NCBI GenBank assembly: GCA_945957125.1
Contig: CAMFJT010000035.1
Coordinates: 1 to 33,316, forward strand
From: an uncultured Rhodospirillales bacterium
Lineage (GTDB): Bacteria; Pseudomonadota; Alphaproteobacteria; Reyranellales; Reyranellaceae
DNA: 33,316 nucleotides
Direction: 5' to 3'
Of this stretch, positions 7,493 through 16,318 are shown in pieces. Positions within the stretch are counted from its first letter, which is position 1. Every line of letters begins with the position of its first letter. Below the pieces are notes generated by a model that was given only the letters and a program-made list of their open reading frames with translations, was not told the DNA's origin and searched no databases. Position numbers and translations under genes: made by a program.

Positions 7493-7767
7493 CCCTCATT
7501 CGCTTCCACGCGGCCAGCGCGCTCATCAGCTTGAGCGCATCGGAAGTGTGCGGCGAAACATTATAGTCCCATAGCGGTATTAATAGTCCGCGCGGAGTTT
7601 GCTCTTCTTGCACCAAGTGGAGAATGGCGATGTTCCCCTCGAAATATAGGTCAACTTTATTGACTTTAATTTCCGAGCATGGTCTAACTCCGCTCGTAAC
7701 GCAGCATTCGCGCGGTCGGCGCGCTTCTTGCGTAATAAAATTTCCCACAGTCTTTCGGGGATCCGAC
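7493..7767. other. AT-richer gap upstream of gltD
   Basis: A stretch of 275 bases with clearly lower GC than its surroundings between 7555 and 7745. No complete gene is recognised. On the minus strand two short frames have protein-like composition (for example KRADRANAALRAELDHARK and IAILHLVQEEQTPRGLLIP), but neither has a credible start or end. It could be the leader/promoter region of gltD, a decayed gene, or both. Confidence 0.5.
7660..7688 (+). promoter_or_regulatory. Candidate sigma-70 promoter of gltD
   Basis: TTGACT (7660-7665), a 17-base spacer and TCTAAC (7683-7688) lie about 80 bases before the gltD ATG, inside the AT-rich gap. The -35 is good and the -10 is mediocre. Confidence 0.35.
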
Positions 7768-9222
7768 ATGGCCGAGAGGATGCTGAAGTTCGTAGCAACA
7801 CCGCAGGCCTTGCCGGACAAGCGGCCGGCCGCCGAGCGTCGCCGGGACTTCCAGGAAATCTACGCCCTGTATGCGCGGGAGAAGGCCGCCGAGCAGGCAT
7901 CGCGCTGCTCCCAGTGTGGCGTGCCGTTCTGCCAGGTCCATTGCCCACTGCACAACAACATCCCCGACTGGCTGAAGCTCACGGCCGAAGGCCGGCTGGA
8001 CGAGGCTTATGAGCTCTCGTCGGCGACCAACAATTTCCCCGAGATCTGCGGCCGGATCTGCCCGCAGGACCGGCTGTGCGAGGGCAACTGCGTCATCGAG
8101 AAGGGCTTCGAATCGGTCACTATCGGCTCGGTCGAGAAGTTCATCACCGACACCGCCTGGGAGCAGGGCTGGGTCCGGCCGATCCAGCCGCGCCGCGAGC
8201 GCGCGCAGAGCGTCGGCATCGTCGGCGCCGGGCCGGGCGGGCTGGCCGCCGCCGAGCAACTGCGACGCAAGGGCTACCAGGTCGCCGTCTACGATCGCTA
8301 CGACCGCGTCGGCGGCCTGCTGATCTACGGCATCCCGAACTTCAAGCTCGAGAAGGACATCGTGCAGCGGCGCGAGACGCTGTTGCGCGAGTCGAGCGTG
8401 ACGTTCCACCTCGGCTGCGAGGTCGGCCGCGACGTCAGCCTGGCGGAGCTGCGCGAGCGGCACGACGCGGTGCTGATCGCGACCGGCGTCTACAAGGCGC
8501 GCGACATCGCCGCCCCCGGGGTCGGCCTGCCGAGCATCGCACCGGCGCTCGATTATCTGACCGCCTCCAACCGGGCGGGTCTGGGCGACGAAGTGCCGGA
8601 CTTCGCGTCGGGCCTGCTCGACGCCAAGGGCAAGAACGTCGTGGTGATCGGCGGCGGCGACACGGCGATGGATTGCGTGCGCACGGCCGTGCGCCAGGGT
8701 GCCAAGTCGGTGAAGTGTCTCTATCGCCGCGACCGCGCCAACATGCCGGGCTCGCAGCGCGAGGTGAAGCACGCCGAGGAGGAAGGCGTCGAGTTCGTGT
8801 GGCTCAGCGCGCCGCAGGCCTTCCTCGGCAAGGCCTCATCGGAAGGCGAGCGTGTCAGCCACGTCCGCTCGGTGCGCATCCATCTCGGCATGCCCGACGC
8901 CTCGGGCCGCCAGACGCCGCAGGAAATCCCCAACAGCCACGTCAACATCGAGGCCGATCTCGTGCTGAAGGCGCTGGGTTTCGATCCGGAGGACCTGCCC
9001 GCGCAGTTCGCCGCGCCCGACCTCGACGTAACCGGCTGGGGCACGCTCAAGATCGACTGGCGCACGATGATGACCAGCCTCGACGGCGTGTTCGCCGCCG
9101 GCGACATCGTGCGCGGCGCCTCGCTGGTCGTATGGGCCGTGCGCGACGGCCGCGACGCCGCCGAGCGCATCCATTCCTACCTGACGACCAAGCCGCAGGC
9201 GCTACCCGTGGCGGCGGAGTGA
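7768..9222 (+). CDS. gltD: Glutamate synthase (NADPH) small subunit
   Basis: Passes electrons from NADPH through FAD and iron-sulfur clusters to the large subunit, which makes glutamate from glutamine and 2-oxoglutarate. The 484-residue product has normal length. Cysteines C47, C50, C55, C59 and C94, C98, C104, C108 form the two low-potential 4Fe-4S clusters. The FAD-binding GAGPGG is at 153-158 and the NADPH-binding GGGDTA at 295-300, and the C-terminal GVFAAGD segment completes the FAD fold. The ATG at 7768 begins the family-typical MAERMLKF; the frame is open 48 codons further upstream, but that part is AT-rich and unlike the family. GST follows after 4 bases. The order gltD-GST-tautomerase-gltB is unusual. 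Confidence 0.96.
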   Translation: MAERMLKFVATPQALPDKRPAAERRRDFQEIYALYAREKAAEQASRCSQCGVPFCQVHCPLHNNIPDWLKLTAEGRLDEAYELSSATNNFPEICGRICPQDRLCEGNCVIEKGFESVTIGSVEKFITDTAWEQGWVRPIQPRRERAQSVGIVGAGPGGLAAAEQLRRKGYQVAVYDRYDRVGGLLIYGIPNFKLEKDIVQRRETLLRESSVTFHLGCEVGRDVSLAELRERHDAVLIATGVYKARDIAAPGVGLPSIAPALDYLTASNRAGLGDEVPDFASGLLDAKGKNVVVIGGGDTAMDCVRTAVRQGAKSVKCLYRRDRANMPGSQREVKHAEEEGVEFVWLSAPQAFLGKASSEGERVSHVRSVRIHLGMPDASGRQTPQEIPNSHVNIEADLVLKALGFDPEDLPAQFAAPDLDVTGWGTLKIDWRTMMTSLDGVFAAGDIVRGASLVVWAVRDGRDAAERIHSYLTTKPQALPVAAE

Positions 9223-9226
9223 GACG

Positions 9227-9838
9227 ATGCTGACGCTCTACGATTTCATGGACTCCGGCAACGGCTACAAGGTGCGGCTGACCCTGGCCCATCTCGGCCT
9301 GCCCTACCGGCTGGTCGAATGCGACATCCTGAAGGGCGAGACGCGCACGCCCGAGTTCCTGGCGAGGAACCCCAACGGCCGCATCCCGACCCTGCAGCTC
9401 GAGGACGGCACCTACCTCGCCGAATCGGATGCGATCGTCTGGTATCTCGCCGAAGGCACGGCGCTTGCGCCGCAGAGCCGGCTCGCCCGCGCGCAGACGC
9501 TGCAGTGGATGTTCTTCGAGCAGTACAGCCACGAGCCCTACATCGCCGTGGCGCGCTTCTGGAAGCACTACCTGCCGAAGCTGACGCCGCAGCAGGAGGC
9601 AGAATTGCCGGGACGGATGGAGAAGGGCTACGCCGCGCTCGGCGTGATGGAGCGGCATCTCGCGCAGCAGCCGTTCTTCGTCGACGGCCGCTTCGGCTTG
9701 GCCGACATCGCCCTCTATGGCTACACCCACGTCGCGGGCGAGGGCGGGTTCGACCTCGACCACTTCCCGCACGTCAACGCCTGGCTGGCGCGGGTCGCCG
9801 CGCAGCCCGGCCACGTCACGATCGACCACAAGAGCTGA
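9227..9838 (+). CDS. Glutathione S-transferase family protein
   Basis: A 203-residue cytosolic-type GST. The N-terminal thioredoxin fold (about 1-80) shows DSGNGYKVRL around Ser10, the cis-proline segment NPNGRIPTL (Pro54) and the glutathione-binding ESDAI at 66-70. The C-terminal all-helical domain (about 88-203) contains the typical GLADIALYGYTH helix. It probably binds or conjugates glutathione; the substrate is unknown. It begins 4 bases after gltD, so it is very likely translated from the gltD message, and the tautomerase homologue follows 15 bases downstream. No functional link to glutamate synthesis is evident beyond glutamate being a precursor of glutathione. Confidence 0.92.
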   Translation: MLTLYDFMDSGNGYKVRLTLAHLGLPYRLVECDILKGETRTPEFLARNPNGRIPTLQLEDGTYLAESDAIVWYLAEGTALAPQSRLARAQTLQWMFFEQYSHEPYIAVARFWKHYLPKLTPQQEAELPGRMEKGYAALGVMERHLAQQPFFVDGRFGLADIALYGYTHVAGEGGFDLDHFPHVNAWLARVAAQPGHVTIDHKS

Positions 9839-9853
9839 GCAAGGGAGAAGACC

Positions 9854-10039
9854 ATGCCAATGATCAACGTGCAGATGTTCGAGGGCCGCACCCTGGAGCA
9901 ACGCCGCAAGCTGGCGAAAGAGCTGACCGAGGGCACCTGCCGCGCGCTCGGCTGCACGCCCGACGCCGTCCAGATCATCCTGACCGACATCAAGAAAGAG
10001 AACTGGGCCGAGGCCGGGAAGCTGTTCTCCGATTCATGA
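9854..10039 (+). CDS. 4-oxalocrotonate tautomerase-family protein
   Basis: A 61-residue tautomerase subunit. Met removal would expose the catalytic N-terminal proline (Pro2 of the reading frame) in PMINVQMFEGR, and the following helix EQRRKLAKELTEGTCRALG and strand VQIILTDIKKENW fit the family. Known members are small homo-oligomers that shift keto-enol double bonds in aromatic degradation. The true substrate here is unknown, since no aromatic pathway gene is near. It is preceded by AAGGGAG and lies 15 bases after the GST gene. A long palindromic repeat begins 7 bases after its stop. Confidence 0.9.
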   Translation: MPMINVQMFEGRTLEQRRKLAKELTEGTCRALGCTPDAVQIILTDIKKENWAEAGKLFSDS

Positions 10040-10045
10040 GTTGAT

Positions 10046-10159
10046 GACCCCCTCCGTCGCGTAAGACGCGACACCTCCCCCGAAGACGGGGGAGGGAGGC
10101 TTTCTTCCCCTCCCCCGTCTTCGGGGGAGGTGTCGGCGTAATCGCTGACGGAGGGGGTC
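10046..10159. repeat. Long palindromic repeat between the tautomerase gene and gltB
   Basis: A near-continuous inverted repeat. The outer arms GACCCCCTCCGTC and GACGGAGGGGGTC (10046-10058 and 10147-10159) enclose inner arms GACACCTCCCCCGAAGACGGG and its complement (10070-10097 and 10107-10134). As RNA it would fold into one long GC-rich hairpin that could stop or protect the upstream gltD-GST-tautomerase message. The form is that of dispersed intergenic palindromes of GC-rich alphaproteobacteria. Confidence 0.85.
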
Positions 10160-10182
10160 GGAACGTTCAAAGGAAGTCCGCC

Positions 10183-13100
10183 ATGTCCGCTCAAGAGTTC
10201 GTCCGGCAGTACCTCTCCGGCACCGAGAAGCTCACCGACGCCTACGGCTACAACCCCGCCGAGGGAGCCGATTCCTGCGGCGTCGGCCTGGTCGTGGCGC
10301 TCGACGGCAAGCGACGGCGCGACGTAGTGGTGGCCGGCATCGATGCGCTGAAGGCGGTGTGGCACCGCGGCGCGGTCGATGCCGACGGCAAGACCGGCGA
10401 CGGTGCGGGCATCCATGTCGAGATCCCGCAGGACTTCTTCCGCGACCATGTGCGCGAATCCTCCGGCGAGGAGCCGCAGGTCGGCCGCATCGCCGTCGGC
10501 ACCGTCTTCCTGCCGCGCACCGACCTCGGCGCGCAGGAGCGCTGCCGCACCATCGTCGAGACCGAGATCCTGCGCTTCGGCCACACGATCCTGGGCTGGC
10601 GCCAGGTGCCGGTCGACATCTCCGTCATCGGCGCCAAGGCCAACGAGACGCGGCCCGAGATCGAGCAGATCCTGATCGGCCGCGGCGACGCGAAGCTCGA
10701 CAACCGCGAGTTCGAAAAGCAGCTCTACATCCTGCGCCGGCGCATGGAGAAGGCAGCGCTGGCCGAGAACATCGCCGAGTTCTACGTCTGCTCACTCTCC
10801 TGCCGCTCGGTCGTCTACAAGGGCATGTTCCTCGCCGAGCATCTGTCGGCCTTCTATCCCGACCTGCTCGACGAGCGCTTCGTCTCGCGCTTCGCGATCT
10901 TCCACCAGCGCTATTCGACCAACACCTTCCCGCAATGGAAGCTGGCGCAGCCCTTCCGCGTCCTCGCCCACAATGGCGAGATCAACACCATCCTGGGCAA
11001 CGTCAACTGGATGAAGAGCCACGAGGCCCGTCTCGAGCACGAGAATTTCGGCCGCTTCATCGAGGACCTGAAGCCGATCGTGCAGCCCGGCGCGTCCGAC
11101 TCGTCGGCGCTCGACAACGTGTTCGAGCTGCTGGTGCGCGGCCATCGCAACCTGCCGATGGTCAAGACGATGATGATTCCCGAAGCCTCGGCCACGAACC
11201 CCAACGTGCCGGCCGAGCATCGCGCCATGTACAACTACGTGAACGGCGTCATGGAGCCGTGGGACGGGCCGGCCGCCATCGCCGCCGTCGCCGGCAAGTG
11301 GGCGCTGGTCGGGCTCGACCGCAACGGGCTGCGGCCCATGCGCTACGTGATGACGTCCGACAACCTGCTGATTGCCGGCTCGGAGGCCGGAATGGTGCCG
11401 CAGGAAGAGGCCAAGATCGTCGAGAAGGGCCGTCTCGGTCCCGGCGAGATGCTGGCGGTCGATATGGACCAGCCCAGGGTCTACAAGGACCGCGAGCTGA
11501 AGGACATGCTGGCCGCCACGCACGACTATGCGAGCTGGACGCAGCGCACGGTGGAGCTCGATTCGCTGATCCGGCAGGACGCGCCGGCCGCCGAGCATTT
11601 TCCCGCCGACGAATTGCGCCGCCGGCAGTTCGCGGCCGGCTGGTCGATCGAGGATCTCGAGGCGATCCTCCATCCCATGGTGGAGGACGGCAAGGAAGCC
11701 GTCGGCTCGATGGGCGACGACGCGCCGCTCGCGGTGCTGAGCGACACCTATCGCGGCATGCACCACTACTTCCGTCAGAACTTCAGCCAGGTGACGAACC
11801 CGCCGATCGACAGCTTGCGCGAGCGCAACGTGATGACGATCCGCACGCGGCTGGGCAATCTCGGCAACATCCTCGACGAGACGCCCGACCAGAGCGAGAT
11901 GCTGTCGCTGCAGTCGCCGATCGTGCTCAACGCCGAGTTCGAGGCGATGCGCAAGTACATGGGCGACACGGTGGCCCGCATCGACTGCACCTTCGACCCG
12001 AAGGGCGGACTCGACGCGATGCGCCAGTCCTTCGAGCGCATCTGCAAGGAGGCCGAGGACGCCGTCCGCAGCGGCTGCCTGCACATCGTGCTGACCGACG
12101 CCAATATCGGCCCGGACCGGGCCGCGCTGCCGATGATCCTGGCGGCCGGCGCCGTGCACTCCTACCTGGTGCGCCAGTCGCTGCGCACCTTCACCTCGCT
12201 GAACGTGCGCTCGGGCGAATGCCTCGACGTGCACTATGTCGCCGTCATCATCGGCGTCGGCGCGACGACGGTGAACCCCTACCTCGCCGAGGAGACGATC
12301 GCGGCCCGTCATGCGCGCGGCCTGTTCGGCAAGCTGTCGCTCGGCCAGTGCCTCGCCAACTACAAGAAGGCGCTGGACGAGGGCCTTCTCAAGGTGATGT
12401 CCAAGATGGGCATCTCGGTTCTGTCGTCCTATCGCGGCGGCTGCAACTTCGAAGCGGTCGGCCTGTCGCGCTCGCTGGTGGCCGAGTTCTTCCCCGGCAT
12501 GCCCTCGCGCATCTCCGGCATCGGACTGCGCGGCGTGCAGGAGGAGATCGCCGAACAGCATGCCCGCGCCTTCGACGAGGACGTGATCGCGCTGCCGATC
12601 GGCGGCTTCTACAAGGCGCGCCGCGGCGGCGACCGGCACAATTTCGAGGGCGCGCTGATCCACATGCTGCAGGACGCGGTGAACACCGGGTCCTATGCGA
12701 AGTACCGCAAGTACAGCGAGGCGGTGCGCCGCCAGCCGCCGATCAACCTGCGCGACCTCCTGGATTTCAAGCCCGACCGCGCGCCGGTCGCGCTCGACGA
12801 CGTCGAGTCGATCACCGAACTGCGCAAGCGGCTGGTCGCGCCCGGCATTTCGCTCGGCGCTCTCGGCCCGGAGGCGCACGAGACGCTGTCGATCGCCATG
12901 AACCGCATCGGCGCCAAGTCCGACTCGGGTGAAGGCGGCGAGGATGCCGCGCGCTACCGGCCGCGGCCGAATGGCGACAACGCCTCCTCGGCCATCAAGC
13001 AGGTCGCATCCGGCCGATTCGGCGTCACCGCCGAGTACCTGAACAACTGCCGCGAGCTCGAGATCAAGGTGGCGCAGGGCGCCAAGCCCGGCGAAGGCGG

Positions 13101-14712
13101 CCAGCTTCCCGGCCTCAAGGTCACCGAGATGATCGCACGGCTGCGTCACTCGACGCCGGGCGTCACCCTGATCAGCCCGCCGCCGCACCACGACATCTAC
13201 TCGATCGAGGATCTGGCGCAGCTCATCTACGACCTGAAGCAGATCAATCCCGAGGCGCGCGTCACCGTGAAGCTGGTCGCGCGCTCGGGCATCGGTACGA
13301 TCGCGGCGGGCGTCGCCAAGGCCAAGGCCGACGTGATCCTGGTGTCGGGCCACAATGGCGGCACCGGTGCCTCGCCGCAGACCAGCATCAAGTATGCCGG
13401 CATCCCGTGGGAGATGGGCCTGTCGGAGGCGCACCAGGTGCTGACCCTGAACCGCCTGCGCGAGAAGGTGCTGCTGCGCACCGACGGCGGCATCAAGACC
13501 GGCCGCGACGTGGTGATCGCCGCCATGCTGGGCGCCGAGGAGTATGGGCTCGGCACGGCCTCGCTGATCGCCATGGGCTGCATCATGGTGCGGCAGTGCC
13601 ATTCCAACACCTGCCCGGTCGGCGTCTGCACCCAGGACCCGGCGCTGCGCGCCAAGTTCGAGGGCAGCCCGGAGAAGGTCGTCAACCTCTTCAGCTTCGT
13701 CGCCGAGGAGGTGCGCGAGATCCTGGCCCAGCTCGGCTACCGCTCTCTGCTCGAGATCGTCGGCCGGTCGGACCTGCTGAAGCAGGTCAATCGCGGGGCA
13801 CGCTATCTCGACGACCTCGACCTCAGCCCGCTGCTGGTGCGTGCCGACGGCGGCTCGGGCGCGGTCCATTGCACCGTCAAGGGCCGCAACGAGGTGCCCG
13901 ACACGCTCGACGCGCAGATGATCCGCGACGCCCAGCCGCTGTTCGACCACCGCGAGAAGATGCAGCTCCAGTACAGCGTGCGGAACACCCATCGCGCGGT
14001 CGGCACGCGTCTGGCCGCCATGATCACCCGCAAGTACGGCATGGCGGGGCTGCAGCCCGACACGGTGACGGTGCGCCTGCGCGGCACGGCCGGCCAGTCG
14101 CTCGGCGCCTTCGCCGTACGCGGCATGAAGCTCGAGGTGTTCGGCGACGCCAACGACTATGTCGGCAAGGGCCTGTCGGGCGGCACCATCGTGGTGCGGC
14201 CCACCGTCTCCAGCCCGCTGGTGCCCGAGCACAATGCGATCATCGGCAACACCGTCCTGTACGGCGCGACGGCCGGCAAGCTGTTCGCCTCGGGCAAGGC
14301 GGGCGAACGCTTCGCCGTGCGCAACTCGGGCGCCGACACGGTGGTCGAGGGCCTGGGCTCGAACGGCTGCGAATACATGACCGGCGGCACGGCGGTTGTG
14401 CTGGGCGATGTCGGCGTGAACTTCGGCGCCGGCATGACCGGCGGCATGGCCTTCGTCTACGACCCGGACGACGTGTTCGCGCGCAAGGTCAATCCCGAGA
14501 CCGTGGCCTGGCAGCGGATCGACCATCCGCACTGGGACGCCGTGCTGCGGGCGATGGTCGAGGAGCACGTCGCCGAGACGAAGTCACCGCGCGGTGCGCG
14601 CCTGCTGAACGACTGGACCCGCGAGGTCGAGAAGTTCTGGCAGGTGGTCCCGAAGGAGATGCTCTCCCGCCTGCCGATGCCGCTGTCGGTCGGGGAAGAG
14701 AAGCGAGCATAG
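10183..14712 (+). CDS. gltB: Glutamate synthase (NADPH) large subunit
   Basis: The catalytic subunit that hydrolyses glutamine and transfers the ammonia through a tunnel to 2-oxoglutarate. At 1509 residues it has full family length. The N-terminal class II amidotransferase domain starts at Cys32 (SCGVGL), the likely nucleophile after removal of a 31-residue propeptide. A central domain is followed by the FMN domain with SGHNGGTGASPQ, and the 3Fe-4S cysteines are C1133, C1139 and C1144. The C-terminal beta-helix (GXGXG repeats such as GKGLSGGTIVV and GGTAVVLGDVG) closes it. The ATG at 10183 has AAAGGAAG upstream. It is separated from gltD by two genes and a palindromic repeat; only a hairpin lies between it and the EamA gene. 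Confidence 0.97.
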   Translation: MSAQEFVRQYLSGTEKLTDAYGYNPAEGADSCGVGLVVALDGKRRRDVVVAGIDALKAVWHRGAVDADGKTGDGAGIHVEIPQDFFRDHVRESSGEEPQVGRIAVGTVFLPRTDLGAQERCRTIVETEILRFGHTILGWRQVPVDISVIGAKANETRPEIEQILIGRGDAKLDNREFEKQLYILRRRMEKAALAENIAEFYVCSLSCRSVVYKGMFLAEHLSAFYPDLLDERFVSRFAIFHQRYSTNTFPQWKLAQPFRVLAHNGEINTILGNVNWMKSHEARLEHENFGRFIEDLKPIVQPGASDSSALDNVFELLVRGHRNLPMVKTMMIPEASATNPNVPAEHRAMYNYVNGVMEPWDGPAAIAAVAGKWALVGLDRNGLRPMRYVMTSDNLLIAGSEAGMVPQEEAKIVEKGRLGPGEMLAVDMDQPRVYKDRELKDMLAATHDYASWTQRTVELDSLIRQDAPAAEHFPADELRRRQFAAGWSIEDLEAILHPMVEDGKEAVGSMGDDAPLAVLSDTYRGMHHYFRQNFSQVTNPPIDSLRERNVMTIRTRLGNLGNILDETPDQSEMLSLQSPIVLNAEFEAMRKYMGDTVARIDCTFDPKGGLDAMRQSFERICKEAEDAVRSGCLHIVLTDANIGPDRAALPMILAAGAVHSYLVRQSLRTFTSLNVRSGECLDVHYVAVIIGVGATTVNPYLAEETIAARHARGLFGKLSLGQCLANYKKALDEGLLKVMSKMGISVLSSYRGGCNFEAVGLSRSLVAEFFPGMPSRISGIGLRGVQEEIAEQHARAFDEDVIALPIGGFYKARRGGDRHNFEGALIHMLQDAVNTGSYAKYRKYSEAVRRQPPINLRDLLDFKPDRAPVALDDVESITELRKRLVAPGISLGALGPEAHETLSIAMNRIGAKSDSGEGGEDAARYRPRPNGDNASSAIKQVASGRFGVTAEYLNNCRELEIKVAQGAKPGEGGQLPGLKVTEMIARLRHSTPGVTLISPPPHHDIYSIEDLAQLIYDLKQINPEARVTVKLVARSGIGTIAAGVAKAKADVILVSGHNGGTGASPQTSIKYAGIPWEMGLSEAHQVLTLNRLREKVLLRTDGGIKTGRDVVIAAMLGAEEYGLGTASLIAMGCIMVRQCHSNTCPVGVCTQDPALRAKFEGSPEKVVNLFSFVAEEVREILAQLGYRSLLEIVGRSDLLKQVNRGARYLDDLDLSPLLVRADGGSGAVHCTVKGRNEVPDTLDAQMIRDAQPLFDHREKMQLQYSVRNTHRAVGTRLAAMITRKYGMAGLQPDTVTVRLRGTAGQSLGAFAVRGMKLEVFGDANDYVGKGLSGGTIVVRPTVSSPLVPEHNAIIGNTVLYGATAGKLFASGKAGERFAVRNSGADTVVEGLGSNGCEYMTGGTAVVLGDVGVNFGAGMTGGMAFVYDPDDVFARKVNPETVAWQRIDHPHWDAVLRAMVEEHVAETKSPRGARLLNDWTREVEKFWQVVPKEMLSRLPMPLSVGEEKRA

Positions 14713-14719
14713 GAGTCAT

Positions 14720-14765
14720 CGCTGGGACCGAATCATGAGCGCCACGGAGTGGCGCGGTCCCAGCG
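14720..14765. repeat. Nested hairpin between gltB and the EamA gene
   Basis: The outer arms CGCTGGGACCG (14720-14730) and CGGTCCCAGCG (14755-14765) enclose an inner hairpin GCGCCAC-GGA-GTGGCGC (14739-14755). No T-tract follows. The right half AGTGGCGCGGTCCCAGC (14748-14764) matches 16 of 17 bases at 776-792, so it looks like a member of the same dispersed repeat family. Its edge abuts the GGAG ribosome site of the next gene. Confidence 0.7.
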
Positions 14766-14774
14766 GAGAACATC

Positions 14775-15662
14775 ATGACGGACAAATCCATCCCGCGTTC
14801 GGCGTGGCTGCAGCTTGCCGCGGCCATCGTGCTGTTCGGCCTGACCTGGCCCGCGATGAAGATCGGGCTGATGGCCGGCTCGCCGATCTGGCTGGCCGCC
14901 AGCCGCGCGGGCCTGTCGGCGCTGACCGCCTTCGCCCTGCTGGCCGCGCTCGGTCGACTTGCCCTGCCGAACCGCGCCGACTGGCCGGTCGTGCTGTCGG
15001 TCGGCGGCCTGCAGCTCTCCTGCTTCTTCGCGCTGGCAAATCTCGGCATCCAGAGCGTCCCGGCCGGACGCTCGGGCGTGCTGGCCTACACCACGATGCT
15101 CTGGATGGTGCCGCTCTCGCTGCTGGTCGGCGAGAAGGTCGGCCGGCGCGCCCTGGCCGGCGTTGCGCTGGGCGTCGCCGGCATCGTCGTGCTGAGCGAT
15201 CCCTGGCGGTTCGACTGGCACGACCGCCGCATCGTCATGGGTCATGCCTGGCTGCTGCTCGCGGGCTTCACCTGGGCGCTCGCCATGCTGCACACCCGCC
15301 GCCATCGCTGGCGCGGAACGCCGCTCGATGCGCTGCCCTGGCAGATGACGGTGGCGACCGTGCTGCTTGTCCCGCTCGCGGCCGTGGCCGAGCCGCACGG
15401 CCATCTCGACCTCGACCGCTGGGAGTTCTGGGCCGCCTCGATCTACAACGGCGCCCTCGCTGGCCCGGCCGGCACCTGGGCCGCTGTCTCCGTCGCCCGC
15501 GCCCTGCCGCCGATCACCGGCGCGCTCGGCATGCTGGGCGTCCCGCTGGTCGGCATCGCCTCGTCGGTCTTCCTGGTGTCCGAGCCGATCACCCTGCCGC
15601 TCGCCGCCGGCACGGCGCTGGTCATCGCCGGGATCGCGACCGTGATCCTCGACCGGCGTTAG
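14775..15662 (+). CDS. EamA/DMT-family membrane transporter
   Basis: A 295-residue protein with about ten hydrophobic helices in two EamA repeats (about 12-138 and 155-292), the standard length and architecture of drug/metabolite transporters of the inner membrane. Family-typical features are the early FGLTWPAMKIGL helix, the paired-repeat segment SGVLAYTTMLWMVPLSLLVGEK, and the second-repeat equivalent ALGMLGVPLVGIASSVFLVSEP. Known members export amino acids, metabolites or toxic compounds; the substrate cannot be read here. The ATG at 14775 has GGAG 7 bases upstream. Its stop codon overlaps the vapC stop by 4 bases (convergent). Confidence 0.9.
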   Translation: MTDKSIPRSAWLQLAAAIVLFGLTWPAMKIGLMAGSPIWLAASRAGLSALTAFALLAALGRLALPNRADWPVVLSVGGLQLSCFFALANLGIQSVPAGRSGVLAYTTMLWMVPLSLLVGEKVGRRALAGVALGVAGIVVLSDPWRFDWHDRRIVMGHAWLLLAGFTWALAMLHTRRHRWRGTPLDALPWQMTVATVLLVPLAAVAEPHGHLDLDRWEFWAASIYNGALAGPAGTWAAVSVARALPPITGALGMLGVPLVGIASSVFLVSEPITLPLAAGTALVIAGIATVILDRR

Positions 15663-16051
15663 GCTCTGGCGATGTCCGTCCGAGCGAAGTCGTCACCGAC
15701 GAAAAGCAACGGCAGGCTCCGCAACGACGCGAGGGCATAAGAAAAGCAATCGCCAAAATTCAGGCCGGCAGTGCCGCGACCTCTACCCCACACCGCAAAA
15801 GCGTCCATGGCGGCACTGGCCAGCCGTGAATCGACCGAAACTTCCTCGATGCCAAGCCTGTCCCAATTCGTATCGAAAGTCGCCCGATCCCAGGAAAAAC
15901 GTCCCATCATCACCAGGGCCGCCTCGAAACGCACCGTCGTGGCTGCAAAAGCAAGATTGGAGGCCTTCAGCGCGAGGCTATTCGCCGCCGCTCGTGGCCC
16001 TTCCAGGAAAATCTCGATCACTGCCGATGTATCGACCGCGATGTTGTTCAC
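15659..16051 (-). CDS. vapC: VapC-type PIN-domain toxin ribonuclease
   Basis: A 130-residue PIN domain, the toxin of a type II VapBC module that cleaves specific RNAs, often tRNA or rRNA, when freed from its antitoxin. The acidic active-site set is present: D7 in VDTSA, E43 in RFEAAL, D101 in NFGDCFSYALA, and D120/D121 in FVGDDFARTD. Length is normal and the frame is intact. The ATG overlaps the end of vapB by 4 bases, so translation is coupled. Its stop overlaps the eamA stop from the other strand by 4 bases, leaving no intergenic DNA. Confidence 0.93.
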   Translation of the reverse strand: MNNIAVDTSAVIEIFLEGPRAAANSLALKASNLAFAATTVRFEAALVMMGRFSWDRATFDTNWDRLGIEEVSVDSRLASAAMDAFAVWGRGRGTAGLNFGDCFSYALASLRSLPLLFVGDDFARTDIARA

Positions 16052-16317
16052 CGCGGCAGGCCGTCAGGACCGTAGAGGTAACGATGATCGGCCAGCTTCG
16101 CTCGCTCCTCAGGCGTTCCCTTGAGTGGATAACGCTTGCGCGTCTCGGCAAGGACTTTGTCGAGCTGCGCGCGTTTGCGCTTAGCTCGAGCCGCTGCCTC
16201 GTTCTCGTCGAGCAACTTCTCGCAGGCGACCGTCACCGCCTCGGAAATGGTCGTGTCGAGCTGCTTGGCAAGACGGCGGGCGGCCTTCTCAGCACGAGGG
16301 TTGGCGATAGAAATCAT
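16048..16317 (-). CDS. vapB: VapB-type antitoxin
   Basis: An 89-residue antitoxin. The N-terminal SIANPRAEKAARRLAKQLD-TTISEAV segment (about 3-28) is the ribbon-helix-helix-like DNA-binding part of the PSK-type VapB family, and the charged C-terminal half (about 35-89) is the likely toxin-binding tail. It neutralises VapC and represses its own operon. The ATG at 16317 has no Shine-Dalgarno and lies only 8 bases after the -10 box, so the message may be leaderless. An AT-rich near-palindrome over the promoter is the probable operator. Confidence 0.9.
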   Translation of the reverse strand: MISIANPRAEKAARRLAKQLDTTISEAVTVACEKLLDENEAAARAKRKRAQLDKVLAETRKRYPLKGTPEERAKLADHRYLYGPDGLPR

Positions 16318-16318
16318 T

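Noticed and set aside
10359-12932. 857-codon open frame in another frame of gltB
   Set aside because: Arg/Pro/Ala-rich low-complexity translation lying wholly inside gltB; a frame shadow.
10792-14568. Very long open frame (1258 codons) antisense to gltB
   Set aside because: It is the mirror of a well-supported gene in GC-rich DNA, where stop codons are rare on the opposite strand. Its composition is rich in H, R, D, A and L with no recognisable domain.
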